From Myxococcota bacterium (GTDB lineage: Bacteria; Myxococcota_A; Polyangia; JAAYKL01): a stretch of 35,802 nt of DNA. This document shows, in pieces, positions 1 through 7,763 of this stretch. Location: NCBI GenBank assembly GCA_028278265.1, contig JANQET010000276.1, positions 1 to 35,802 of the forward strand, read 5' to 3'. The notes beneath the pieces were generated by a model. It was not told where the DNA came from. It did no database searches and saw nothing but the letters and a program-made list of their open reading frames with translations. Position numbers and translations under genes: made by a program. Position 1 is the stretch's first letter, and each line of letters opens with the position of its first letter.

Positions 1-673
1 GTTCGCGAACCACGCGGACGACATCGTGGTCCAGCACAATCCGGTGCACCATGTCATACGGCATCCGTTGGGACAGATGAACTTCAAAAGCCCGGATCAT
101 CTCCTCCCGATCGTCATCGTGGACGGTCTGCAAAAAGGACTTCAGGGTGGGCCGGTAGCTCGCCATATCCCGATCGAAAATGCGATAGATCTCTTCGGAC
201 CAGTAGAGCTCCTTGGTCTGATGGTTGAGCTCCCAGGAGCCCACCCTCGCCACCGCCTGGGCCTCGCGGAGGCGGGCCTCGCTGAGGGCGAACTGCTCGT
301 TGATCCGGTTGGCGCGCATCGCGTTGCGAATCACCAAACGAATCTCCTGGTGGTCCCAGGGTTTTTGGCAGTAGTGGTAGATTTTGCCGCGATTGATCGC
401 GTCGACGATGACCTGTTGATCGCTGTGTGCGGTCACCAGGACGCGGGCCACATCCGGGTAACGATCGCGCATCAGTTCGAACAACTCGACGCCGGTCATC
501 TCGGGCATTCGCTGATCAGCGATCACCACGTCGAACCGCTCGATCGCGAGCTGCTCCAGTGCCCGGGCGCCGGACTCGACGGTCGTGATATTGTACTCTT
601 GGTCAAATGAATGTCGGAACACGGTGAGATTGGCCGGTGAATCATCGACATACATTACCCGAGGCTTGACCAT
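1..673 (-). CDS. Response regulator receiver-PAS protein (3' part beyond window)
   Basis: I translated the minus strand from the ATG at 673; the frame stays open to base 1, giving 224 residues, so the C-terminus is outside the window. The protein opens MVKPRVMYVDDSPANL, a receiver start with the acidic pair, followed by the phosphoacceptor Asp in DVVIADQRMPEM and the conserved Lys in YCQKPW. A linker leads into a PAS fold of the PAS_3 type (ARVGSWELNHQTKELYWSEE, then the HDDDREE region). A GGGGGAGAG ribosome site sits directly before the ATG. It lies 74 bases downstream of the HD-GYP regulator on the same strand, so the two are probably co-transcribed. Whether the missing end is a kinase, GGDEF or other output cannot be seen. 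Confidence 0.85.
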   Translation of the reverse strand, partial: MVKPRVMYVDDSPANLTVFRHSFDQEYNITTVESGARALEQLAIERFDVVIADQRMPEMTGVELFELMRDRYPDVARVLVTAHSDQQVIVDAINRGKIYHYCQKPWDHQEIRLVIRNAMRANRINEQFALSEARLREAQAVARVGSWELNHQTKELYWSEEIYRIFDRDMASYRPTLKSFLQTVHDDDREEMIRAFEVHLSQRMPYDMVHRIVLDHDVVRVVRE

Positions 674-747
674 CTCTCCCCCTGCGACCGATTCGGCGAC
701 GCAACGGTCGATCGCCGCACCGGCCGAGTATTGTCGCTGTCGCCCGA

Positions 748-1851
748 TCACGGCATGGTCGACACCGCGAACAGATCATTGTCTTCTGTTTGGTAATGGG
801 TCCTGATTCGCAGGATCTCCTGTTCGATGTCCATGAATGCTTCCACCACGCGGGGATCGAAATGGGATCCCTTGGACTCTTCGATAATTGAAAAGGACTT
901 GTCGACCGAGAAGGGCTCTTTGTAGGGCCGCTTGGAGGAGAGCGCATCGAACACATCGGCGATGGCCACGATGCGACCGATCAATGGAATTTCCTCACCT
1001 CTGAGCTGACGGGGATAACCGGTGCCGTCCCACTTCTCGTGGTGGGTCATCGCCACCACCTCGCCCAATGCGATCAGGTCGGACTTGGATTCCCGGAGGA
1101 TGTTCGCCCCCATTTTGCAGTGACGCCGCATGATTTGCCACTCCTGCTCGTTAAGCTTGCCCGGCTTGAGCAGAATGCGATCCGGAATGCCGATTTTCCC
1201 GATGTCGTGCATCGGTGCGGCGTAGAGCAGTCGGTGCGCTTCCTCGTCATTCATTCCCAGCTGGCGGGCCACCGCGGCGGAGTACCGGCTCATCCGCAGG
1301 ACATGCGCCCCGGTGTCGTCGTCTTTGTATTCGGCCGCGCGGGACAGCCGCACAATGGTCTCCAATGAGCTCTCCTTGATCTCCCTCAGTGCTTCGTACA
1401 ACTGGGCGGTGCGGGCTTTGACCTTCTCTTCCAAAATCGTGTTCTGTGTCGCCAGCTGCTGCTTGGCGTGTTTGAGCTCCAGATGGGTGCGCACGCGGGC
1501 TCTGATCACCTCGGGCTTGAACGGTTTGGTAATGTAGTCCACCGCGCCGACACTGAGTCCCTTGGCTTCGATTGTCTCATCCTCGAGAGAGGTGACGAAG
1601 ATGACCGGAATATCCCTGGTGTCCCGATCTGCCTTGAGTTGCCGACAGACCTCAAAGCCGTTTATCCCCGGCATCATCACATCGAGTAGGATGAGATCGA
1701 TACCCTGTCCGTTGCGCACTTTTTCGAGGGCCTTGGTGCCATCTCGCGCAAAAGTGCGTTTATAGTCCGACAGCAACTCACCGAGGACATCGATATTCTC
1801 GGGCGTATCATCGACGATTAATATGCGATATTGGCTCTCCGGTTGCTCCAT
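748..1851 (-). CDS. Response regulator with HD-GYP domain (cyclic-di-GMP phosphodiesterase)
   Basis: This 367-residue protein has an N-terminal receiver (acidic pair D14/D15, phosphoacceptor D57 in LILLDVMMPG, K109) and a C-terminal HD-GYP domain. The HD-GYP signature is intact: HDIGK at 215-219, HHE at 270-272 and GTGYP ending at 280. Members of this family hydrolyse cyclic-di-GMP to GMP under phosphorelay control, so a cytoplasmic phosphodiesterase is predicted. A short coiled linker (about 125-165) joins the domains. The frame is open up to 1983, but I chose the ATG at 1851: it carries a GAGGAA ribosome site and the receiver starts at once, while the 44 upstream residues look non-coding. 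It is the first gene of a minus-strand pair with the REC-PAS gene. Confidence 0.92.
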   Translation of the reverse strand: MEQPESQYRILIVDDTPENIDVLGELLSDYKRTFARDGTKALEKVRNGQGIDLILLDVMMPGINGFEVCRQLKADRDTRDIPVIFVTSLEDETIEAKGLSVGAVDYITKPFKPEVIRARVRTHLELKHAKQQLATQNTILEEKVKARTAQLYEALREIKESSLETIVRLSRAAEYKDDDTGAHVLRMSRYSAAVARQLGMNDEEAHRLLYAAPMHDIGKIGIPDRILLKPGKLNEQEWQIMRRHCKMGANILRESKSDLIALGEVVAMTHHEKWDGTGYPRQLRGEEIPLIGRIVAIADVFDALSSKRPYKEPFSVDKSFSIIEESKGSHFDPRVVEAFMDIEQEILRIRTHYQTEDNDLFAVSTMP

Positions 1852-1886
1852 CGTTCCTCGAAAAACGCGCGCGGTCGATACCCCCG

Positions 1887-1904
1887 GGCGTGGGTCACCA
1901 CGCC
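1887..1904 (-). promoter_or_regulatory. Leader hairpin upstream of the HD-GYP gene
   Basis: The arms GGCGTGG and CCACGCC are perfectly complementary over 7 bp around a 4-base loop. On the minus strand the hairpin ends 35 bases before the HD-GYP ATG, in the presumed 5' leader. No U-run follows, so it is not an intrinsic terminator; it could affect mRNA stability or translation. The core features of a GEMM cyclic-di-GMP riboswitch are not visible. The rest of the gap (1852-2098) shows no gene. Confidence 0.35.
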
Positions 1905-2098
1905 GTTGTTGCCCAAAATTCGGGCTATATGATGGTTGTAATGTGACCTTTCCCCAAAGTAGGACCCGGAACGGTGCCCCCAAATCTCAAGAGATCGATA
2001 ACGTGTTAAAAGTATAATTGAAGATCACCATCGCGCACGTGGCTAGATGCGGTCTGCTGTGCGCAACTACCGTCGCATTACCATTTTTCAACGTTGTG

Positions 2099-2890
2099 CT
2101 AGTTTTCGTCGAACGATGGATCGGTCGCTGCGTTCAGGTCGGCGATGACGTCGCGCGCCTGCTTTTCGAAGGTCGAGGGAACGACGATGTCGATCTCTCC
2201 CGTGCCGCCCCAGATGCCGCTGTTGTCGTAGCCGTGCAATCGACAGGGAATTCCCGCGTTGTCCAGCGCCACCTTCCACAGATCCGCCTGAAAAGAGCTG
2301 CCCACCCGCTTGACCCGGACCACCCCGGCGCCGGCTGTCATCGCCTCGCCGAAATCGGGCGGCGGGACGATCTCTTCTGCGGGACGGGGTAGGGCGGCGA
2401 TCAATCGGTCCAAGCCGTCTGCCGTATCTGCGGGTGCGGTGACCAGCGGTCCGAACAGCACGTATTTATCGCGCATGTCCACGTGGAAGGTCCGGTCGAG
2501 GTGGAGCAATGCCGCGGTGAGCGAGGGGCTGAGGTATTCGTCGATGCGTTGCCGATCGAGTACGTCGATGACAAATCGGTTGTCCAATTCGCTGTCGCTG
2601 GTCTTGCGGCGGGCGCGTGAGCGCAGGTACAGATCCACGTGCAGTGGCTGGGGCAGCCATATCTTGAGATAGCGCCCGGGCGGGCTGATCTTGGCGAACC
2701 GCTCGGCGATGCCGTACCAAATGCCGAACAGCAGTGCCAAGAAAAGGGATTGGGGCAGGCCGTAGCTGAGAATCTCCACCGGGACATCTCGGTACCAAAA
2801 CGCATTGGGTTGACCCGCGTAATTGGCAAAAAAGCGGGTCAGCTCGTCTCGGTTTTGCGGCGCGATGCCGGTGTGCTCTTTTTGATTCAT
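2099..2890 (-). CDS. Hypothetical protein with C-terminal DUF2007-like domain
   Basis: This is a 263-residue protein of unknown function. Residues about 44-62 (LSYGLPQSLFLALLFGIWYG) are hydrophobic and could be a membrane-associated helix. The last 70 residues (pattern WKVALDNAGIPCRLHGYDNSG, then a strand with EIDIVVP and a final helix) resemble DUF2007, a small ferredoxin-like fold annotated as a putative signal-transducing domain. The middle (about 85-190) matches nothing I recognise. It stands alone and diverges from the DUF362 gene. Upstream is a strong promoter whose -10 lies only 9 bases from the ATG, and there is no clear ribosome site, so a leaderless message is likely. Confidence 0.75.
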   Translation of the reverse strand: MNQKEHTGIAPQNRDELTRFFANYAGQPNAFWYRDVPVEILSYGLPQSLFLALLFGIWYGIAERFAKISPPGRYLKIWLPQPLHVDLYLRSRARRKTSDSELDNRFVIDVLDRQRIDEYLSPSLTAALLHLDRTFHVDMRDKYVLFGPLVTAPADTADGLDRLIAALPRPAEEIVPPPDFGEAMTAGAGVVRVKRVGSSFQADLWKVALDNAGIPCRLHGYDNSGIWGGTGEIDIVVPSTFEKQARDVIADLNAATDPSFDEN

Positions 2891-2899
2891 CCCATAATT

Positions 2900-2928
2900 A
2901 TTATAGATTTCCCGCTCAACCGGCGCAA
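2900..2928 (-). promoter_or_regulatory. Sigma-70 promoter of the DUF2007 gene, probably leaderless
   Basis: Minus strand: -35 TTGCGC (2928-2923), a 17-base spacer and a perfect -10 TATAAT (2905-2900). Only 9 bases separate the -10 from the ATG at 2890, so transcription should begin at or within about 3 bases of the start codon. Confidence 0.6.
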
Positions 2929-2951
2929 TTGCTTTCCTCGACTGTCAAATT

Positions 2952-2960
2952 TGGTATAAC
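2952..2960 (+). promoter_or_regulatory. Extended -10 promoter for DUF362 gene
   Basis: The stretch TGGTATAAC fits an extended -10 element (TG, one base, then TATAAC). No good -35 is visible, which is usual for extended -10 promoters. It lies 30 bases before the DUF362 ATG and divergently faces the DUF2007 promoter. Confidence 0.4.
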
Positions 2961-2990
2961 CGAACTCCACTCACCCCGAGGAGGTTCTCC

Positions 2991-3929
2991 ATGACCGAGA
3001 AAATTGACCGACGTCGCTTTATTCAACAGGGAACGGCCATCGTCACCGGCTCTATCGTGGCCGGGACACTCGACCCGGCGCCGGCTGAAGCCACCCCGCC
3101 AAAAAAAGTGGATATCTCCGTGGTGCAGGGAACCGACTATTTCAAGAGTACCAAAGAGGCGGTGAAGCTGCTGGGAGGGATAAAACGCTTTGTCCCGCCA
3201 AAGGCCAAGGTGGCCCTGCTGGCCAATCCCCAGCGCAACAATCCGGGCGCCTTCACCAGCCCCCGGGTCCTCGCCGCGGTGATCGAGATGTGTCGCAAGG
3301 CCGGTGCCACGGAGGTCAACTGCATCAGTTGGCTGCCCCTCGAAAATTGGCAGAGCACCGGTCTGAAGAGCGCGGTCGACGAGCAGGGAGCCAAGTTGAA
3401 GATTACCGATCTCAAGAACGAGGAGCTGTTCACCCCCCAAGCCGTGGCCAAGGGAAAGCAACTCAAGGAGGCGCGGATCATCAAGTCGTTGTTCGACCAC
3501 GACGTGTTGATCAATGTCCCGGTGTGCAAGGATCACGCGGGCAACAAGTTCACCGGTACGCTGAAGAACATGATGGGGCTCAACTCCCCCAAGAACAACC
3601 GTTCGTTTCACAAAAAGGACTGGGCCACCAACCCGGACAGCATCCGTTTTCTCGATCAGTGCATCGCCGATTTGAACCTGGTGTTGAAGCCGGTGCTCAA
3701 TGTGGTCGACGCCACCGAATTCATCATCACCAATGGCCCGTTCGGACCGGGCAAGCTGCACAAACCCGACCGGGTGATCGCCGGCGTCGATCGGGTGGCG
3801 ATCGATGCCTATTGCTGCACCCTCTGGGGCCTCAAGGCCAAGGACATTCACACCATCACCATGGCCCACCAACTCGGCCTGGGAGAGATCGATCTCAAAA
3901 AGGTGACCATCAGGGAGGCCAACGCCTAG
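2991..3929 (+). CDS. Tat-exported DUF362 domain protein
   Basis: The 312-residue product begins MTEKIDRRRFIQQG, a twin-arginine motif, followed by a hydrophobic stretch and an Ala-rich cleavage region near residue 34, so export in folded form through Tat is predicted. The mature part is a DUF362 domain: VALLANPQRNN early, then LINVPVCKDHAG and TGTLKNMMGLNSP, the family's core motifs. DUF362 proteins often accompany iron-sulfur proteins, but this one has no ferredoxin cysteine motif. The ribosome site GAGGAGG lies 6 bases before the ATG. Its TAG stop overlaps the GTG of the DUF6599 gene, so the two are translationally coupled. The biochemical role of DUF362 is not established. Confidence 0.9.
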   Translation: MTEKIDRRRFIQQGTAIVTGSIVAGTLDPAPAEATPPKKVDISVVQGTDYFKSTKEAVKLLGGIKRFVPPKAKVALLANPQRNNPGAFTSPRVLAAVIEMCRKAGATEVNCISWLPLENWQSTGLKSAVDEQGAKLKITDLKNEELFTPQAVAKGKQLKEARIIKSLFDHDVLINVPVCKDHAGNKFTGTLKNMMGLNSPKNNRSFHKKDWATNPDSIRFLDQCIADLNLVLKPVLNVVDATEFIITNGPFGPGKLHKPDRVIAGVDRVAIDAYCCTLWGLKAKDIHTITMAHQLGLGEIDLKKVTIREANA

Positions 3930-4939
3930 TGGGCTTTAGGGCAAACATTGTCGAATCTGAATTCCCAATTCCCCCTTTTAAAAAGGGGGTTAGGGGGATT
4001 TCATCTCCCAAGGGGATTGGAATCCTTTGGTTACTCATCGTCACTTCGTTTTTCAGTTGTCCTGCGTTCAGCAGTGAAACCCAGCTCCCCGACAACCTCT
4101 CCCGCCTCCTCGGTGCGCTCGAAAAACAGCAGGACTGGCGGCTCGACGGCTCCCCGCAGCACGCCAAGAGCGATGGCCTATTCGTATTGATCAACGGCGG
4201 TGCGGAGATCTATCTCGAGTACGGTTTTGAGCAAGCGGTGCTGGCCAATTTCAAACACCAAAACGGTGAAGCGTTGATCCTCGAGATTTATCGGATGAAG
4301 GATCAGCACGCGGCCTATGGCGTCTACACCTTCAAGACCGACAAACAGGCCAAACCCCTCGCCATCGGCGGACAAGCCAAGCTCAGCGACTACTACCTCA
4401 ATCTGTGGCAGGGAAGCTACGTGATCACCCTGACCGCCCCGACCCCGGGGAAAACGAGCCAGGCAACGCTGATCACCGCCGCGAAAATCCTCAGTCGGGC
4501 GATCGAGAAGAAGGGGGAGGAACCGGACTTGGTCCGGCGATTTCGCCGGGCAACGGCCGCCCTCGCTCCACCGGCGGAGATAAAGTATGTCAGGGGAAAC
4601 CTGGCCCTGTCGGCCCATCCCACCGCGATCAAGAACCTGATCCCCATTGGCGAAGGGGTTGCCGCCGACTACGAAACGAGCCAGGTCTACCTGCTCCAAT
4701 TCAAGAATACGGCGGAGTCGCTTGAGCGCTACAACCGGTTGCGCAAAGCAGTTCGAAAAGAGCGTGGGCCGACGTCATTGCGCACTGCCAAAAAACACTT
4801 CTCATTTTTAAGCGACGAAAACCGCTTCGTGCTGGTGCGACGAAAGGCCCAATACCTCATCGTGCTGCAGACCGGGGAGGCCCACCGCAATAGCACCCGG
4901 TTCACCGCCCTGCGCCAGGCAATCGAGTCATTTCGGTAG
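3929..4939 (+). CDS. Exported DUF6599 family protein
   Basis: The product has 336 residues if it starts at the GTG at 3929, which overlaps the previous stop (TAGTG); this is the only standard start codon ahead of the conserved part. A hydrophobic export signal (ILWLLIVTSFFSCPAFSS) lies about 33 residues in. The body contains LFVLINGGAEIYLEYGFEQA, YRMKDQHAAYGVYTF and LNLWQGSYVITLTA, typical of DUF6599 proteins; their function is unknown. The residues before the signal (FPIPPFKKGVRGIS) are encoded by a palindromic dispersed repeat, so the native start may have been displaced or destroyed. Coupling to the Tat DUF362 gene suggests a shared periplasmic role, which is inference. Confidence 0.8.
   Translation: MGFRANIVESEFPIPPFKKGVRGISSPKGIGILWLLIVTSFFSCPAFSSETQLPDNLSRLLGALEKQQDWRLDGSPQHAKSDGLFVLINGGAEIYLEYGFEQAVLANFKHQNGEALILEIYRMKDQHAAYGVYTFKTDKQAKPLAIGGQAKLSDYYLNLWQGSYVITLTAPTPGKTSQATLITAAKILSRAIEKKGEEPDLVRRFRRATAALAPPAEIKYVRGNLALSAHPTAIKNLIPIGEGVAADYETSQVYLLQFKNTAESLERYNRLRKAVRKERGPTSLRTAKKHFSFLSDENRFVLVRRKAQYLIVLQTGEAHRNSTRFTALRQAIESFR
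3965..4001. repeat. Short palindromic dispersed repeat (C5T4/A4G5 type)
   Basis: The core is CCCCCTTTT, one A, then AAAAGGGGG, a 9-bp perfect inverted repeat at 3971-3989, followed by TTAGGGGGATTT. This resembles a widespread short interspersed repeat in many bacterial genomes, whose translations typically read PPFKKG or PPLKRG. Here it lies inside the N-terminal coding region of the DUF6599 gene. No second copy occurs in the window. Confidence 0.65.
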
Positions 4940-5061
4940 GGTTTCGAAGGTCCAGCTGGCACACGTTGGCACAGTGTTCGATTCGGATCGTTCCATCATA
5001 ACACTTCATAAAGACTAGCATTACAGCAAACGACGCCGAATTCCTGATTCTTGGCATGGCA

Positions 5062-5076
5062 AGTGTATGTTACACT
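5062..5076. promoter_or_regulatory. Dyad AGTGTA-TGT-TACACT upstream of FG-GAP gene
   Basis: This is a perfect 6-bp inverted repeat around 3 bases, 46 bases before the GTG of the FG-GAP gene. Its size suits a dimeric repressor or activator site, or a small leader hairpin. A convincing -35/-10 pair was not found around it. The remainder of the 182-base gap (4940-5121) holds no gene that I can support. Confidence 0.3.
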
Positions 5077-5121
5077 GGGATGCGGGATTCTCTGCGGGAT
5101 TTTCTCGAAGGAGGTTTTCTC

Positions 5122-7758
5122 GTGAAAAAATTTCGATTGTGCGCCTTAATGCTCACCGCAGTTCTGACATTTTCCCAATCGATTGGGGCAACGGAAGTCA
5201 CCCACACCGTTCCCCGGGCGAACGACCATCAGGTCCCGTTGAATACGCAGCTGACGATCACGGCGGATCAGGATTTTCAGACAGGAGTGGTCGATGGGTC
5301 GGCGCTGTTCGTTCACGGTGGTGCCCGAGGCAGGTTGGGGGGGCAGATTCAGGTCAGCGACAACACTCTGGCGGTTGAATTGGAGTCTGCGTTGCTCCCG
5401 GGGGAATTGATTCAGACAACCGTTACCCCTCGACTGCTGGATTCGGACAACCAGCCGGTGGAGCCCTTTGTCTGGCAATTCAGAGCGGGCGCACTCGGCG
5501 GGTCGGGTCTCTTCGACCACAGCGGACAGTACCTGGGCTACTCGGGTGGACACGTGGAGCTGGGGGATCTGGATGGGGATGACGACCTGGATCTGTTTGT
5601 GGCCAGCTTTGAAACCAATACGGTTTGGCTCAATGACGGGAACGGCTCCTTTGTGCACAACGGCCAGTACCTGGGCGCGCTGGAGAGCCACTCGGCGGCA
5701 CTGGGGGACGTGGACGGGGACGGCGACTTGGATGCCTTTGTGGCCAATTGGTGTGAACCGGACAAGGTCTGGTTGAACGACGGCGCCGGCCACTTTTCCG
5801 ATAGTGGTCAATCCCTGGGAAACTATTTCAGCAGAGATGTGGCTTTGGGGGATCTGGACGGGGACGGGGATTTGGATGCCTTTGTCGTGCTCGGTGCCAT
5901 CGAAAATAGTGGGTTGAAAGCCAACCTGGTCTGGCTCAACGACGGCAGCGGTGTGTTCTCAGACAGCGGGCAGCGGTTGGGAGATGCGAACAGCGGCTCA
6001 GTCGCGCTGGGGGATTTGGATGGGGACGGGGATCCGGATGCCATGGTGGGCGGTGAGTCCGCTCCTCTAGAGCTGTGGTTGAACGACGGGACAGGGACCT
6101 TTGCGGACGGTGGACAGGATCTGGGAGATACGAATTGGGCAGCCCTGGTGCTGGGGGATGTGGACGGAGACGAAGACTTGGACATCGTGTTTAGTGCCTT
6201 CAACAATCAAAACGGCGTGCTGAAAAACGACGGCAGCGCCGCGTTTAGTGACAGCGGGCAGGACCTGGATGGCCCGGGTTCCTCCCCGCCGGGCTTGGAC
6301 GACCTGGAGGGGGATGGGGACCTGGATCTGGTGATGAATCAACCCGTCTGGAAGAACGACGGCACCGGGGCGTTTACCGATACTGGGCAAGGGTTGGGGG
6401 CATGGGTCTCCGTGGCCTTGGGTGACCTGGACGAAGACGGCAAAGTGGACGCGGTGCTCGGACACACTAGGCGCTCCAACGCCACCTGGCGCAACGACGG
6501 ATCCGGTACCCTGACCGAGTACGGGTTGGCTCCGGTGTTCTTGCGCAGCAGTCAAGCGGCGTTGGGGGACCTGGACGGAGATGGGGATCTGGACGCCTTC
6601 GTTACGAGCAAAGGCAACGACACGGTGTGGACCAATATGGGTAACGGGCGGTTCGTCGATAGTGAGCAACGGCTTGGCCTCACCAAGAGCTATCCGGTGT
6701 CATTGGGGGATCTGGACGGGGATGGGGATCTGGACGCGTTTGTCGGCTGCATTAACGGCGAGGCCAATCGGGTATGGTTCAATGATGGAGCGGGAGCGTT
6801 CACCGACAGCGGACAACGATTGGGCAATTCTACCAGTCGTTTTGTGGCGCTGGGGGATCTGGACGGGGACGGGGACCTGGACGCAGTTGTGCTGAATCCC
6901 AGGGAGAGTAACAAATTGTGGCGGAATGATGGGACTGGGTCGTTTACAGAACAGCCCATCGATATCCCCGAAATGACTTGGTCTTCGCAGATTGAAATCG
7001 GTGACGGGGACGGGGATGGGGACCTGGATATTTTTGTCACCAGCGGGTTCTGGGTGAACAATGGCGCCGGTGTCTTCGAGAAAGGTCAAAATTGGGGCTC
7101 TATTCGACATCGCGCACTGGCCTTGGGGGATCTTGACGGTGACTTGGACTTGGATGTGGTGTTTTGGCATTCAGGCCCCGTGGGAAACGAGTTGCTCACC
7201 TTCGCCAATGATGGAGGCGGTGTGTTCACGGAGCTCGATCAAATCCACGACGGGTATTATGCCGACGATATCGCCTTGGGAGATTTCGATAATGACGGGG
7301 ATTTGGACATCTTCGCCGCAGCAAACGGCGCCAACAGAGTGTTCTTGAATGATGGAAAGGGCGTGTTCGGCGACAGTGGTCAATACTTGGGGTTTTCGGA
7401 CAGCAACTCGGTGAGCGTCGGGGATCTGGACGGGGACGGGGATTTGGATGCGTTCATCGCGAATACGGACCATGGAGACAAAGTGTGGTTGAATCGCGCC
7501 GGCACTGACGGAGACTCCGACACGGACACGGACTCCGACACGGATACCGATACAGATTCGGACACAGATACCGATACTGACACGGACACGGATACCGATA
7601 CGGACACGGACACGGATACCGACACGGATGCAGATACGGACACCGACGGTGACGCCGATCCGGACGAGCCCGCTGATGACTGCGGTTGCCGGATCGTGGG
7701 ACGCTCCCCGCTCCAGACCATGAACCTATTGGCTATTCTGATCCGGTCCTGTGCCTGA
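5122..7758 (+). CDS. Secreted FG-GAP/VCBS repeat protein with Asp-Thr tail
   Basis: I chose the GTG at 5122 because AAGGAGG lies 7 bases upstream and a signal peptide follows at once (VKKFRLCALMLTAVLTFSQS); this gives 878 residues. Next comes an Ig-like domain of the SbsA type (about 30-130). About 14 FG-GAP/VCBS units follow, each with a calcium-binding loop of the type LGDLDGDGDLDAFV and a segment such as VWLNDGNGSF; together they should form beta-propellers. The C-terminus is a run of Asp-Thr/Asp-Ser pairs, then DDCGCRIVG and a short hydrophobic end. That order (acidic linker, Cys motif, hydrophobic segment) resembles MYXO-CTERM-like sorting tails, but the basic end is missing. One loop (LDDLEGDGDLD) is degenerate. 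A role in surface adhesion or ligand binding is inferred. Confidence 0.9.
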   Translation: MKKFRLCALMLTAVLTFSQSIGATEVTHTVPRANDHQVPLNTQLTITADQDFQTGVVDGSALFVHGGARGRLGGQIQVSDNTLAVELESALLPGELIQTTVTPRLLDSDNQPVEPFVWQFRAGALGGSGLFDHSGQYLGYSGGHVELGDLDGDDDLDLFVASFETNTVWLNDGNGSFVHNGQYLGALESHSAALGDVDGDGDLDAFVANWCEPDKVWLNDGAGHFSDSGQSLGNYFSRDVALGDLDGDGDLDAFVVLGAIENSGLKANLVWLNDGSGVFSDSGQRLGDANSGSVALGDLDGDGDPDAMVGGESAPLELWLNDGTGTFADGGQDLGDTNWAALVLGDVDGDEDLDIVFSAFNNQNGVLKNDGSAAFSDSGQDLDGPGSSPPGLDDLEGDGDLDLVMNQPVWKNDGTGAFTDTGQGLGAWVSVALGDLDEDGKVDAVLGHTRRSNATWRNDGSGTLTEYGLAPVFLRSSQAALGDLDGDGDLDAFVTSKGNDTVWTNMGNGRFVDSEQRLGLTKSYPVSLGDLDGDGDLDAFVGCINGEANRVWFNDGAGAFTDSGQRLGNSTSRFVALGDLDGDGDLDAVVLNPRESNKLWRNDGTGSFTEQPIDIPEMTWSSQIEIGDGDGDGDLDIFVTSGFWVNNGAGVFEKGQNWGSIRHRALALGDLDGDLDLDVVFWHSGPVGNELLTFANDGGGVFTELDQIHDGYYADDIALGDFDNDGDLDIFAAANGANRVFLNDGKGVFGDSGQYLGFSDSNSVSVGDLDGDGDLDAFIANTDHGDKVWLNRAGTDGDSDTDTDSDTDTDTDSDTDTDTDTDTDTDTDTDTDTDTDADTDTDGDADPDEPADDCGCRIVGRSPLQTMNLLAILIRSCA
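7513..7646. repeat. Hexanucleotide-type repeat encoding the (Asp-Thr/Ser)n tail
   Basis: The stretch is built from GAY-ACN and GAY-TCN codon pairs, giving roughly 22 Asp-Thr/Asp-Ser dipeptides. The 6-base units vary at third positions, so it is not a pure microsatellite. Gain or loss of units would keep the reading frame and change only linker length. Confidence 0.85.
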
Positions 7759-7763
7759 TCGGG

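Noticed and set aside
26..610. Plus-strand 194-codon open frame
   Set aside because: It is antisense to the REC-PAS gene, whose receiver and PAS motifs are clear on the minus strand.
1852..2098. Cyclic-di-GMP riboswitch ahead of the HD-GYP gene
   Set aside because: The hairpin at 1887-1904 is simple, and the conserved core of GEMM riboswitches is not seen.
4955..4980. Two TGGCAC motifs resembling a sigma-54 promoter before the FG-GAP gene
   Set aside because: The spacing does not fit GG-N10-GC, and the conserved GC of the -12 element is missing.
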